Position numbers and translations under genes: made by a program
Assembly (NCBI GenBank): GCA_964441235.1
Contig: CAYTUQ010000003.1
Location: 87,419 to 151,418, forward strand
Length of the DNA: 64,000 nucleotides
Direction: 5' to 3'
DNA from: BS750m-G69 sp964441235
GTDB lineage: Bacteria > Fidelibacterota > UBA2242
Shown: in pieces, positions 1 through 9,146 of the stretch
Numbering within the stretch: position 1 is the first letter of the stretch
Layout: each line of letters starts with the position of its first letter
The notes under the pieces: model-generated
Told to the model about the DNA's origin: nothing
Seen by the model: the letters and a program-made list of their open reading frames with translations, nothing else
Database searches by the model: none

Positions 1-154
1 TAATAATTTCCTGTGAACCAATGCTCATTGTTGGTGTAAGGAAACATGAAGCAGGATCGCCCGGAGCAAGGTGTATAATAAAAAAAGTAATTGTAATACC
101 GATAAATACTACAGGAATAGCTCCAAGAAGCCGCCTAATGGCATAGACGATCAT
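1..154 (-). CDS. ABC transporter permease, DppB/OppB type (partial, N-terminus only)
   Basis: Only the first 51 codons are in the window; the gene continues to the left. The start ATG (154-152) overlaps the stop of the upstream binding-protein gene as TAATG, so translation is probably coupled. The visible protein begins MIVYAIRRLLGAIPVV, enters a hydrophobic first membrane segment and continues with a LAPGDPA stretch, the classic N-terminus of the inner-membrane permease of peptide/nickel ABC importers. Together with the upstream substrate-binding lipoprotein it would form a dipeptide/oligopeptide uptake system. The substrate cannot be read from this fragment. Confidence 0.85.
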   Translation of the reverse strand, partial: MIVYAIRRLLGAIPVVFIGITITFFIIHLAPGDPASCFLTPTMSIGSQEII

Positions 155-1905
155 TAAATACTACTACTCTCATTAAAAATCTTGTCGGTTTTAGTGCGTT
201 TCTCTTTCGGTATCCACCAATCTTCGATCTGGATATACGAACCTCTTTTGTCGAAATTTATATTTTTAAACCGGCTGTGAACAGCAACACATTCTAATTT
301 GTAATAGAGCCAAGTATAAGGCAATTCCCATGAGAGCAATTTTGCTATTTTATCCCAATATTTCTGTGCAGTATATCTGTTATTAGTATTCTTAGCGGCT
401 TCTTCTAAAGTGTCATATTCTTTTGAGTAAAAGCCTGTAAAATGGAATGGCATAAAGAAAGTAGAGCTGTGAAAAAGTGGTGAAAAATCCATTTTCAAGC
501 CCACGTTCCAGCCAATCAAAGCTGCATCAAAGTTTCTTGATGGGAATATTCTGCCAAACAATAATCCAGGTTCTACAACCCTAGGAATCATTTTCACATT
601 TATCTTTTTCAACTGTTCCTGAATCATGGTAAGAGCCTGTTCTCTTCGAATGTTCCCGCTGTTTGTTAACATTTCAAAACTAAATTCTACACCGTCTTTA
701 TCAAGAATACCGTTGCCATCGCTGTCTTTCCATCCATCCTCATGCAGATATTTTTTTGCCAGTTCAGGATTATACGGCCAAACTGTATTTGCTTTTTCGT
801 TATGAGCCCAGAGAATTGGTGGAATTGGTCCATTCATTGGAATTGCCATGCCGTGGTTTACTACCTGAGCAATTGTTTCTCTATCGATTGCCATTGTCAG
901 AGCTGCTCTTACTTTCTGACTTCCAAACAATTTATGAGGTATAAGTAAATTTTTAATTTCAGGTTTATTTTCTCCGCATTTTTTTAGAATATCGGAATAA
1001 TTTTCGCGGGAAATAAGATTCCAACCGATAAAGTCATATTGTCTTCCTAAAAAGCTGACTGGCCGTATATTCGTTTTGCCATTTTCCCAATCCTTGATTA
1101 ATCGTGCAAAATCTCTTGGCATAATGCCTTCTCCAAAGTCAATATCGCCACTTACCAGTTGCCTGAAGAGATTGACATTATCTGGAATGATCTTTAGAAT
1201 GACTCTGTCAAGATGAGGTTTTCCCTTTTTGTAATATTGCTTGAATTTTGTAAGAGAAATTGATTGCTGAGTTTTCCATTGTAAAAATTCGAATGGTCCA
1301 CTACCGATAGGTTGCCTATTGAAATCTGATTCATGCATTTTTTCTGCAGGAATGTTTTTTAACAAATGCTCCGGAACGATGTATCCTTCAACAGCGTCCA
1401 TCAACATCGTTGGTGTTTCGCGGCTGAAATGGAAAACAATAGTAGAATCATCTTCAGATCCTACACCTTTTATATTCTCTTTAAAATTCACCCCATCCCA
1501 GGCGATTACGGGGTCTGTTTGCATATTGTATGTAAAAACAACATCTTTAGAAGTAAAATGTGCTCCATCGTGCCATAAGACGTCGGTGCGAAGGTTGAAA
1601 GTAATAGAAAGGCTGTCAGGTGAAAACTCCCAGCTCCTGGCTAATTGTGGTGAAAATGTAGAAAGGTCTTCATTGATATCGGCTAATCTTCTGTAAATCA
1701 GACTGATTATATCTCTTGCCGGTTTTGATAATGCAGTTAGAGGATTTAAGGCGTCAGGCTCGCCGTTAATGCCTATTATTAATGTCCCTCCATTAACAAT
1801 ATCTTTCTCGGTAAAATTTTGTTCAAATTTTTTAATGTTACTTTTATTACTACTGTCACAGGTAATTATTGTTAGAAGAATCAGGAGTATATAGGATTTT
1901 TTCAA
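154..1905 (-). CDS. Extracellular solute-binding lipoprotein, peptide ABC transporter (SBP family 5)
   Basis: 583 residues, typical for the OppA/DppA family, which binds peptides or nickel outside the inner membrane and delivers them to the permease. The TTG start gives a lipoprotein signal (MKKSYILLILLTIITC, lipobox Cys at 16; Thr at -1 is unusual). Family hallmarks are visible: an early GEPDALNPL stretch, SWEFSPDSLSITFNLR followed by WHDGAHFTSKDVVFTY, and RAALTMAIDRETIAQ in the second half. The next gene on this strand is the permease, overlapping by one base. The kinase gene ends about 30 bp upstream, so the transporter may lie in the same transcript as the two-component genes. Ligand is unknown. 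Confidence 0.9.
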   Translation of the reverse strand: MKKSYILLILLTIITCDSSNKSNIKKFEQNFTEKDIVNGGTLIIGINGEPDALNPLTALSKPARDIISLIYRRLADINEDLSTFSPQLARSWEFSPDSLSITFNLRTDVLWHDGAHFTSKDVVFTYNMQTDPVIAWDGVNFKENIKGVGSEDDSTIVFHFSRETPTMLMDAVEGYIVPEHLLKNIPAEKMHESDFNRQPIGSGPFEFLQWKTQQSISLTKFKQYYKKGKPHLDRVILKIIPDNVNLFRQLVSGDIDFGEGIMPRDFARLIKDWENGKTNIRPVSFLGRQYDFIGWNLISRENYSDILKKCGENKPEIKNLLIPHKLFGSQKVRAALTMAIDRETIAQVVNHGMAIPMNGPIPPILWAHNEKANTVWPYNPELAKKYLHEDGWKDSDGNGILDKDGVEFSFEMLTNSGNIRREQALTMIQEQLKKINVKMIPRVVEPGLLFGRIFPSRNFDAALIGWNVGLKMDFSPLFHSSTFFMPFHFTGFYSKEYDTLEEAAKNTNNRYTAQKYWDKIAKLLSWELPYTWLYYKLECVAVHSRFKNINFDKRGSYIQIEDWWIPKEKRTKTDKIFNESSSI

Positions 1906-1936
1906 CGGTATTAATTAATTGATTAATTAGGTGGGA

Positions 1937-3463
1937 TTATTGCTTTTTTACTTCTTTCAATTTCGACACTGCTTCAGATATTGTATACACTACTTTTTCA
2001 ATTGAAAAAGGTTTTTTTATGATAAAATCAATTGTTTTGCCCGGATATTTATTTTCATCTATGTTTAATGCCCAACCGGATATTAAAATTACCTGTGTTG
2101 AGTTATTTATGCTTTTTATTTTTTCAGCCATTTCTTGACCATTCATCCCGGGCATTCCTAAATCAGTAATAACAATATCGTAATTGTTTTCTTTAAAATC
2201 GTTTAGAGCTTCAACGGCAGAAGACATAGTTGTAACAGTATGCCCCCGGTCTGTTAACAGATCATTGAGAATTGATAGGATATATTCCTCATCATCTACA
2301 ACTAATATTCTGCATGGTGATGTTTCAGTTGGTAGTGCGGAAGCGATGTTGCTAGTAATTCTTTTCACACCAGGGAAATTGAGAGTAATTGTAGTGCCTG
2401 TTCCGACTTTACTCTTTACGTTTATCTTACCGTTATGACGTTTAATAATTCCATAGACTTCGCTCATTCCCAGACCGGTTCCCAAGACGCCTTTAGTAGT
2501 AAAGAATGGATCAAATATTTTTTCTATAGTATCTTCAGTCATTCCTATCCCGGTATCTTTAAACTCCACGTCTACAGTATTAGATTCTTTTTTTGTTTTA
2601 ATTGAAAGTACACCTCCATCAGGCATAGCATCTGCTGCATTGAATATTAGATTGGTAAAGGCATTTCGTAAATCTGAGGAATCTCCCATAATATAGAGGT
2701 CTTTAGTTAGATCCAGGGAGGGTTCTATAAGTATTCCCTTTATTCTCGATGCATCGTACCACTTTGGGCGAGTAATTTCGACTACCTCCTCAATTAGACT
2801 CTTTAAATCGATTGTTTCGGTGAGCTTACCTTTTTTAGGTCTGGCAAATTCCTGTATCTTCCTAACTTTTGATGCTCCGTCAAGGGCAGATTTTTCAATC
2901 ATATCCAGACTATTTATAAGGTATTGGTCAACTATCTGCCTTTTCATTAATTGTACTCTACCGAGGACTACAGTTAATACATTATTGAAATCGTGAGCGA
3001 CTCCAGAACTAATTTGCCCTAAAGCTGACAGTTTTTTCATCTGAGCTGATTTATCTTCTAATTCACGAGTTTTAGTTACGTTTTTACTTATTAGAATAAA
3101 ACCGTCGAGTCTTCCCGAATCAGACATTACTGGATATGTTCTTTCTTCAAAGAATTCACCAAAGCGCTCATCAAAATTTATGGAGGGAATAATAAAGCCA
3201 CTTCTTAAAGTATCTTTAAGAGGGCAGTCTATACAGGGTTTAGTCTGATTACGAAAGACTTTATAACACCTGGAGCCTACTATACTTTCGCCTAATCCAT
3301 GAACTATATTAGCAGTACGGTTAGACTCAATTATTGTAAAATCTGAATCACATAGTACAATGAGATCTGTAATTTTATCGAAAATGAACTTGAATTTATC
3401 TTTTGAAGATAAAATGTCTCTTAGTTTACTTTCACTGTTTATATTTTTAGATACTTGTTCCAT
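1937..3463 (-). CDS. PAS-histidine kinase with C-terminal receiver domain (hybrid sensor kinase)
   Basis: Order of domains (numbered from an alternative TTG start 18 bp upstream, 514 residues): PAS about 28-135 carrying a CYKVF...CIDCPL cysteine pattern seen in many PAS domains; HisKA with phospho-His in GVAHDFNN (H163); HATPase with N-box NLIFNAADAM, DTGIGM and GTGLGMSEVYG; receiver from about 390 with DD at 396-397, phospho-Asp D440 in VITDLGMPG and Lys 490. No transmembrane segment, so a cytoplasmic sensor. I prefer the ATG at 3463 (MEQVSKN) although neither start has a clear Shine-Dalgarno. The NtrC-type regulator three genes upstream on the same strand is the obvious candidate partner, which is inference from position. 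Confidence 0.88.
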   Translation of the reverse strand: MEQVSKNINSESKLRDILSSKDKFKFIFDKITDLIVLCDSDFTIIESNRTANIVHGLGESIVGSRCYKVFRNQTKPCIDCPLKDTLRSGFIIPSINFDERFGEFFEERTYPVMSDSGRLDGFILISKNVTKTRELEDKSAQMKKLSALGQISSGVAHDFNNVLTVVLGRVQLMKRQIVDQYLINSLDMIEKSALDGASKVRKIQEFARPKKGKLTETIDLKSLIEEVVEITRPKWYDASRIKGILIEPSLDLTKDLYIMGDSSDLRNAFTNLIFNAADAMPDGGVLSIKTKKESNTVDVEFKDTGIGMTEDTIEKIFDPFFTTKGVLGTGLGMSEVYGIIKRHNGKINVKSKVGTGTTITLNFPGVKRITSNIASALPTETSPCRILVVDDEEYILSILNDLLTDRGHTVTTMSSAVEALNDFKENNYDIVITDLGMPGMNGQEMAEKIKSINNSTQVILISGWALNIDENKYPGKTIDFIIKKPFSIEKVVYTISEAVSKLKEVKKQ

Positions 3464-3554
3464 CTGCGGCGTAAAATACAAAAATATTGTATTAAAGGCT
3501 ATAATTCCCTTAAAACAATATTTAGGTTTTTTTTGAACTGTTATAGATAGAAAT

Positions 3555-4808
3555 TTATGGGGATAATTCTTCTATTGCTTTATTAATACTTTCAATTCTT
3601 GATACAGCACCTATTTTCTCAAAATGTTTTGCTGCTAACTTAAAGTTTTTAATAGCCCCGGAAGTTTCGCCGGTTTCTTTATAGAGGTATGCAATCTCAA
3701 CCAGTATCTCAGCCAAATTAAGTTTATTGTTAAGTTCTTCATTGATGCGCTTACTATTTTCAAAATAGGAGAGTGCAAGGTCGAATCGGTTACTTTCGCG
3801 GTTTATTATCCCGAAAATTTTGTAAGCTTCAGCCATACTGAGGCGATCACCGATTTCAGAGAAGATTGAAAAAGCTGTAGTTGCAAGTGCCGTACTTGTG
3901 GAGTATTCTCCCCTGTAACAAGCAATTTCTGACTTAAATAAATATGTAAATCCTTTAGTATACAGTTCGTTTGTCTTTTTTGATATATCTAATGATTTAT
4001 CAAGATATTCCAATGCTTTGGTAAATTGCTTTTGAGACTTGTAAGCCAGTGCGATATTGTTGTATATGGGAGCAGCAATGGTATCATAGATGTCCTCTTT
4101 TTCGATTGCTTTCAATGCATTTTCATGACAGTATATTGCCTTATCCATAGCGCTTCGCATATGATAAAGATTTCCAATATTCATATTGGTTTTGGCAATA
4201 TATTCAGAATAATTTTCATCTTCAGCCATTTCTCTGGCTTCTTTAAAAAGTGCTTCTCCTTCGGATAAATTACCCTGTTCCACCATCAAAGCTCCAAGAT
4301 CGTTTTTAATAATGGCTATACCCTTATTGTCACTAAGGATAATAAAGAAATTCAGGCTTTTGTTAAAATATTTATTTGCCGTTTTAAAATCACTTTTATA
4401 GAAATATATTTTCCCTATGTCATGATGAACTTTAGCAAGCAATTTCTTATCGGCATGGAGGCGGTGTTTAGTTGCAATCAATTGAAGAAGATGCTCTCCT
4501 TTTTGAAACTCGCCGTATTTAATTGATATTTCTGCAATTTCGTATAATAATTCCAGATACTCCTGCACTGTAAGGTATTTGTAGGCATAGTGTATCGTTG
4601 TATCAAAATCTATATCTCTATAAATCCTATCTTTTTGATGCATCTCTAATTTCTCAGGGAATATATCTTCTCGCCAAATATTGTTTAAAAGCCGTTCTCT
4701 CTCGATACGGAGGGATTGCAGCTCTTTTGTAAAAGTTTTACCACAATGTTTTTCTGCTAGTGATAATACTTCTTCTATAAACTTCTGAAAAGTTTTATTT
4801 ATCAACAT
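3555..4808 (-). CDS. Tetratricopeptide-repeat protein
   Basis: 417 residues without signal peptide or membrane segment. From about residue 85 the protein is a run of TPR units, for example HHDIGKIYFYKSDFKTANKYF, NDLGALMVEQGNLSEGEALF, MNIGNLYHMRSAMDKAIY, YNNIALAYKSQKQFTKALEY and KIFGIINRESNRFDLALSYF. TPR solenoids bind peptides or partner proteins; no catalytic domain is present. It sits between the hybrid kinase and a lipoprotein gene, about 75 bp from each, so a role as sensing or scaffold partner in this signalling cluster is possible but unproven. Confidence 0.85.
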   Translation of the reverse strand: MLINKTFQKFIEEVLSLAEKHCGKTFTKELQSLRIERERLLNNIWREDIFPEKLEMHQKDRIYRDIDFDTTIHYAYKYLTVQEYLELLYEIAEISIKYGEFQKGEHLLQLIATKHRLHADKKLLAKVHHDIGKIYFYKSDFKTANKYFNKSLNFFIILSDNKGIAIIKNDLGALMVEQGNLSEGEALFKEAREMAEDENYSEYIAKTNMNIGNLYHMRSAMDKAIYCHENALKAIEKEDIYDTIAAPIYNNIALAYKSQKQFTKALEYLDKSLDISKKTNELYTKGFTYLFKSEIACYRGEYSTSTALATTAFSIFSEIGDRLSMAEAYKIFGIINRESNRFDLALSYFENSKRINEELNNKLNLAEILVEIAYLYKETGETSGAIKNFKLAAKHFEKIGAVSRIESINKAIEELSP

Positions 4809-4884
4809 GATACTTTCTCTAAGTTATTTCCATTAATAAATAGTTTTATCACTATTTTCACTATGAAAATATTACAATAAATTT

Positions 4885-5481
4885 TTATAAACCCCATTGA
4901 TATCTTGTAAAATGATCAATGTAAACCGATATGGCTCCGTTTTCAAGATCAATTTCGGGATTGGGAACTAAAACCCAGAGACCTGTGTCATCATCGAGCC
5001 AGTAGATATTGAGTTCAGTCAGGTCAGCATTTGCATTAATATTCAGGTATTCAAATGATACTGTAATTTTAACATTTTTCGAGAAAGTCTGGTTAGGTAA
5101 GAAATCTACCCCTGCATTTGCTTCTTCTGAAGTCGCTACTCGCACAATAATCGTACGATTTTTCTCACGGAAAGCATATGGAGGAACTGTAACTTTACAA
5201 CCAAAAGTTGCATCGCCGCCAACTGTGCCGCCTTCTTTCTTATAAATCATTTTTTCTTGATAGCCGACTTTAGCTAACGTTCTTGGTCCATCTAAAATTG
5301 CCTTAATCTTATTGGCAACTTCTGGTTTCCACTGAATCCAATTAATTTGATCACCGGGAATACCCTGGTTGATTGATTGATTGACGGGGCTTGTTGGGGA
5401 ATCATTACTACAGCCGATAAAGGCTATAATTCCCAGAGTAATTATAAGAAGCCCGACTAACGTAATTCTTTTTGCTTTCAT
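4885..5481 (-). CDS. Putative lipoprotein with ZU5-like domain
   Basis: The start at 5481 is chosen because an AAGGGGAGT Shine-Dalgarno lies just upstream and because the protein then begins MKAKRITLVGLLIITL with a lipobox ending IGCSNDS. A longer frame to 5523 would bury this signal. The mature part has GGTVG....CKVTVPPYAF, the pattern that opens ZU5-like beta domains, then a hydrophilic beta-rich region ending WVLVPNPEIDLENG. About 198 residues. Function unknown; presumably exported and membrane anchored. It lies directly downstream of the NtrC-type regulator, separated by a 349-bp gap with dyad repeats, and could be one of its targets. Confidence 0.75.
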   Translation of the reverse strand: MKAKRITLVGLLIITLGIIAFIGCSNDSPTSPVNQSINQGIPGDQINWIQWKPEVANKIKAILDGPRTLAKVGYQEKMIYKKEGGTVGGDATFGCKVTVPPYAFREKNRTIIVRVATSEEANAGVDFLPNQTFSKNVKITVSFEYLNINANADLTELNIYWLDDDTGLWVLVPNPEIDLENGAISVYIDHFTRYQWGL

Positions 5482-5733
5482 GTTTTCACTCCCCTTCTTT
5501 ATTATCTTAAGAATTCTCAACATTTGGCTAGATACTACAAATTATATTCCAAAGTTGCAAATTTATTTCTAGTGATATTTAATATTTTGTTTTTGATGCC
5601 AATTAATTATTATCTAATTATCTAATATTACAGCATCTTAAAGATTGAAGTAATTTTTCCAAATAGTGTCATTATTCTTAAATAAATACCAAGTTGAATT
5701 GAATTTAAATGAGCGAATATATTTTTTTAATTA

Positions 5734-5765
5734 GTTCACCTGAACCAAAGTGGTTGATATGAACC
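5734..5765. promoter_or_regulatory. Paired dyads with TGAACC core (possible activator sites)
   Basis: The gene-free stretch 5482-5830 is AT-rich except for two adjacent dyads: GTTCACCTGAAC (5734-5745) and GGTTGATATGAACC (5752-5765), which also repeat TGAACCAA directly at 5741 and 5760. They lie about 270 bp upstream of the lipoprotein start, a usual distance for enhancer sites of sigma-54 activators, and just downstream of the regulator gene. A TGGTTCA core recurs at 7268 upstream of the regulator itself. I saw no convincing -24/-12 promoter, so the assignment is tentative. Confidence 0.3.
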
Positions 5766-5830
5766 AATTTTTACACTGTATTCGGAATCATTTTTAATTC
5801 TGATCACCTAAAGATTTTTCAAGCAATACA

Positions 5831-7213
5831 TCAACTTTTATTGGTTGTAAACTTAATGTTAAATTTTCGCATTCTATATTTTAGCGTCTCTCGTGAAATT
5901 TTAAGTAATTTTGCGGCACGTGTCTGGTTACCATCTGTACAGTCCAGGGCTTTCTCTATTAGTGATTTTTCAATTTCTATTAATGATACTCCGCCCGGAG
6001 GTATATCAAATTCAGTTTTATTGTTATATGTTTTTCTATTAATAGAGCTCACATAAGGGGAAATACTTTTTAATGATAAATAATTGGTTTCTTCAAAAAG
6101 TACAGCACGTTCAATTATATTTTTAAGTTCCCTTATATTACCAGGCCATGAATGTTCTGAAAGCAAAATTTCAGCATCTGGGTTGAGCCCTTTTATACTT
6201 TTTTTAAACTCAGCATTATACTGTTTCAGGAAATGTTCTGCCAATAATAATACATCTCCTTTCCGTTCTCTGAGTGGAGGCAATGTTATTGATGCTACAT
6301 TTAGACGGTAATATAATTCCTTTTGAAAAGTATTTTCTAAAATTTTGTTTTCCAAATCACGTGAAGTGGCACTGATTATTCTTGTATCTACCTTAATTTC
6401 TTTCGTGCCTCCTACTCTGCGAAATGATTGGTCTTCAATAACTTTCAACAATTTTGATTGAAGTACTATGTCCATGTCACCAATTTCATCTAAAAAAAAT
6501 GTCCCTCGATGTGCTAGCTCCAATAGACCTTTTTTTCTGCGAATTGCTCCTGTAAAAGCACCTGCCTCGTATCCAAAGAGTTCTGCTTCAAGTAGGGGTT
6601 CTTGAAAAGCTGAGCAGTTTACCTCAATGAATGGTTTGCTTGCCCTGGCGCTGTTGTAGTGAATAGCCCTTGCAACTAACTCTTTACCGGTTCCTGTTTC
6701 TCCTTGTATTAATACTGTTGTTCTGGGGGAATTGGCAACTTGGTGAACAAACTTGAATATGTCTTTAATTTTGTCACTATTGCCTATTATTTCATTAAAA
6801 CCTAAGTATTCATTTTTTTCTTTTTGTAAGTAAGCTATTTGTTCGTCTTTATGTTTGTCGTCTAATGCCTTCTGAACAATCAGTGTGATCTTGTCTAAAT
6901 TGAAGGGTTTCTCAATGTAGTCCCAGGCTCCAAGCTTCATAGCTGTTACGGCTGAGGATACATCGGCATGGCTGGTGATTATGATTACAGGTATGTGGCT
7001 ATTATACTCTTTAATATGAGCAAGGCATTTAAGACCATCCATACCAGGAAGTTTAAAATCTAGAAGTATTAGGTCGGGTTCATCTTTTGTTATGCAGCTC
7101 AATGCATCTTCAGCAGTCATTAAGGAAATTACTCCATGACCTTCTGACTCTAAAATTTCTTGAAGATTAGTCCTTATGCCAATATCGTCATCTACTATTA
7201 AAATAGAAGCCAT
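5831..7213 (-). CDS. Sigma-54-dependent response regulator, NtrC family
   Basis: 460 residues with the standard three parts. Receiver 1-115: DDD at 8-10, phospho-Asp D52 in LLDFKLPGMDG, and KPF at 102-104. AAA+ sigma-54 interaction domain about 140-370: Walker A GETGTGKE 171-178, GAFTGA loop 218-223, Walker B FFLDEIGD with DE at 242-243. Fis-type helix-turn-helix at the C-terminus (GNQTRAAKLLKISRETLKYRM). It would activate RNA polymerase-sigma-54 after phosphorylation, probably by the hybrid kinase encoded three genes downstream. It is the first gene of a minus-strand series that ends in peptide-transport genes. Confidence 0.95.
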   Translation of the reverse strand: MASILIVDDDIGIRTNLQEILESEGHGVISLMTAEDALSCITKDEPDLILLDFKLPGMDGLKCLAHIKEYNSHIPVIIITSHADVSSAVTAMKLGAWDYIEKPFNLDKITLIVQKALDDKHKDEQIAYLQKEKNEYLGFNEIIGNSDKIKDIFKFVHQVANSPRTTVLIQGETGTGKELVARAIHYNSARASKPFIEVNCSAFQEPLLEAELFGYEAGAFTGAIRRKKGLLELAHRGTFFLDEIGDMDIVLQSKLLKVIEDQSFRRVGGTKEIKVDTRIISATSRDLENKILENTFQKELYYRLNVASITLPPLRERKGDVLLLAEHFLKQYNAEFKKSIKGLNPDAEILLSEHSWPGNIRELKNIIERAVLFEETNYLSLKSISPYVSSINRKTYNNKTEFDIPPGGVSLIEIEKSLIEKALDCTDGNQTRAAKLLKISRETLKYRMRKFNIKFTTNKS

Positions 7214-7769
7214 GTAAATCCATATAATTGTTATATCGCAAAGATCAATGATAGTTTATTAATCAAGTGGTTCAAAAGCAACAGTTAGTATTTATTAATA
7301 TAGCATTAATCAGGAAATTTTGCATGAATATATAGTACTGTTTAAATTTAAAATAACTTTTTTTATACGGCTCAGTAATTTTAATGGTATATTAATTTAA
7401 AACATATTAAAATTATGTAAGAGTTCACGGAAATTGGAAATTTGAAATTGGGAAAAGAAGTGAAAAGAGTCCTCCGGCTGGCGGATGTCAAGCATGGAAA
7501 TTAGAAATTGTCTCAAAGAGACCCCTTTGGGGGAAATTGGGAAAAGAATGCGTTTATCAACAGCACAAAATGATGATAACACTAATTTCAAATTTCCTCC
7601 AGGGGAGTTCCTTTGGAAAAACCATGGACACCGTGAGATAGTATTGAAAATTAGTACATTTGAGCTGGATTGTTTTTATTTCTTTCTATATTTTCCCACT
7701 AATATAGGGGAAAAATATCTAACGGGGTGGACGGTTACAAAATCACTTTGTTTTTTAAAGGGGTTAAGT
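7214..7769. other. Repeat-bearing intergenic region between divergent genes
   Basis: No gene I can support. A plus-strand reading frame is open from 7485 into the flavoprotein but shows no protein-like pattern before 7770, and the Shine-Dalgarno lies at 7759-7763. The region holds repeated GGAAATTTGAAATT-type segments in both orientations (about 7430-7460 and 7585-7605), a GC-rich TCCTCCGGCTGGCGGA palindrome (7469-7484) and a double-hairpin element (7510-7532). Confidence 0.6.
7510..7532 (+). repeat. Double-hairpin element, copy 1
   Basis: Hairpin 1 is GTCTC-AAA-GAGAC; hairpin 2, directly abutting, is CCC-TTT-GGG. The flank downstream reads GGGAAAAGAATG, resembling the AAAAGATG flank of other copies. 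It is in frame with the open frame that precedes the flavoprotein. See the finding on the family. Confidence 0.7.
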
Positions 7770-9119
7770 ATGACTGATCAAGGGAATATTTTTGATGTAA
7801 TTCTAATCGGTGCCGGTCCAGCCGGCCTTTTCGCTGCTGACAGTCTTTCGGAAGTCGATTTGTCAGTTTTGGTTATTGATCGAGGAGAAGAGCCATCAAA
7901 TCGTGGAAATATGAATTTTGGTATAGGCGGTGCAGGTGCCTTTTCTGATGGTAAATTAAATTTAACACATAAAATCGGTGGAGATCCGAGTAGTTTTGGG
8001 AGGACATCGTCCGAAGTTGAAGATGCTATTCAGATTATTGATGATATTTTTACAGAGATGGGTGTGGAGGGAGGATATTCGGGAACTAATGGTAAAAGTC
8101 TTCAGAGTTTGTTGCGTAATGCTAATGCTGTCGGAGTTGAATTCATTTCCGGGAGACAGAGGCATGTTGGGACTGATAGACTTCGTGTAGTCGTAGATCG
8201 TTTTTATAAAAGATTACTGAAGAAAGGAGTGGCTTTTAAGAAAAACACACATGTGGAGTCTATATATAAAGAAGGTGATATATACAAGTTGATTGCTGGG
8301 AAGGAATTTTTTAAGGCAAAGGCTGTAATAGCTGCTCCCGGGCGTGCCGGAGCATATTGGCTTAGAGAACAGGCTAAGCATTTAGGGATTAAAACAGGTT
8401 ATGGACCAATAGATGTTGGTATTCGTGTTGAATTTCCTGCTATAATTTACAGTGAAATTGCAAAAGTAATGTACGACGCTAAGTTCAGACTTTATAGCAA
8501 ATCCTATGATGACCTTGTGAGAACTTTCTGTACAAACCCCAATGGGTATATAGTTAGTGAAAAGTATGACGATTTTGTATTGGTAAATGGTCATGCAAAA
8601 TGGAACTCAAAAACCGACAATACGAATTTTGCACTACTATCACGAGTTGTATTGACAAATCCTGTTGAAGACACGACAAAATATGGTAGAGATATTGCGC
8701 GTTTGGCAACGACTATTGGCGGAGGTAAGCCGATAATTCAGAGACTGACTGATTTTATTGAAGGGAGACGATCAACATGGGCCCGCATTGCCAGGTCTTC
8801 AATTATTCCGACATTAAAAGATACAACTCCAGGCGATATAGCAATGGCTTTTCCCCAGAGAATTGCTACAAATCTGGTTGATGGACTAAATGTTCTAAAC
8901 GAAATAATATCTGGGTTGCTTTCGAGTAATACAATTTTATATGCTCCTGAGATAAAGTTTTATGATACAAAATATACCGTAACACCAAATCTTGAAACAA
9001 CTACAAAGAACTTCTTTGTTGCTGGAGATGCAAGTGGACATAGTAGAGGGATTGTTTATTCAGCAGTGACGGGAATGTTTGCTGCTGAGGGTGTATTAAA
9101 GAGTTTAGGGAAAAACTAA
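7770..9119 (+). CDS. FAD-dependent dehydrogenase, COG2509 type
   Basis: About 449 residues from ATG 7770, preceded by AAAGGGG; the open frame extends 95 codons further upstream but those codons carry repeat sequence and no conserved pattern. N-terminal Rossmann fold: DVILIGAGPAGLFAAD then a beta strand ending VLVIDRG. Conserved NFGIGGAGAFSDGKLN, and a C-terminal FFVAGDASGHSRGIVYSAVTGM motif that completes the FAD site. This matches the uncharacterised FAD-dependent dehydrogenases of COG2509; substrate is unknown. The acyltransferase gene follows after 27 bp. Confidence 0.9.
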   Translation: MTDQGNIFDVILIGAGPAGLFAADSLSEVDLSVLVIDRGEEPSNRGNMNFGIGGAGAFSDGKLNLTHKIGGDPSSFGRTSSEVEDAIQIIDDIFTEMGVEGGYSGTNGKSLQSLLRNANAVGVEFISGRQRHVGTDRLRVVVDRFYKRLLKKGVAFKKNTHVESIYKEGDIYKLIAGKEFFKAKAVIAAPGRAGAYWLREQAKHLGIKTGYGPIDVGIRVEFPAIIYSEIAKVMYDAKFRLYSKSYDDLVRTFCTNPNGYIVSEKYDDFVLVNGHAKWNSKTDNTNFALLSRVVLTNPVEDTTKYGRDIARLATTIGGGKPIIQRLTDFIEGRRSTWARIARSSIIPTLKDTTPGDIAMAFPQRIATNLVDGLNVLNEIISGLLSSNTILYAPEIKFYDTKYTVTPNLETTTKNFFVAGDASGHSRGIVYSAVTGMFAAEGVLKSLGKN

Positions 9120-9146
9120 AATATTAGTTTCAGAAACGGAGTAAAA

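Noticed and set aside
7485..7769. N-terminal extension of the COG2509 flavoprotein
   Set aside because: It carries intergenic repeats, has no family pattern, and the Shine-Dalgarno plus Rossmann start point to ATG 7770.
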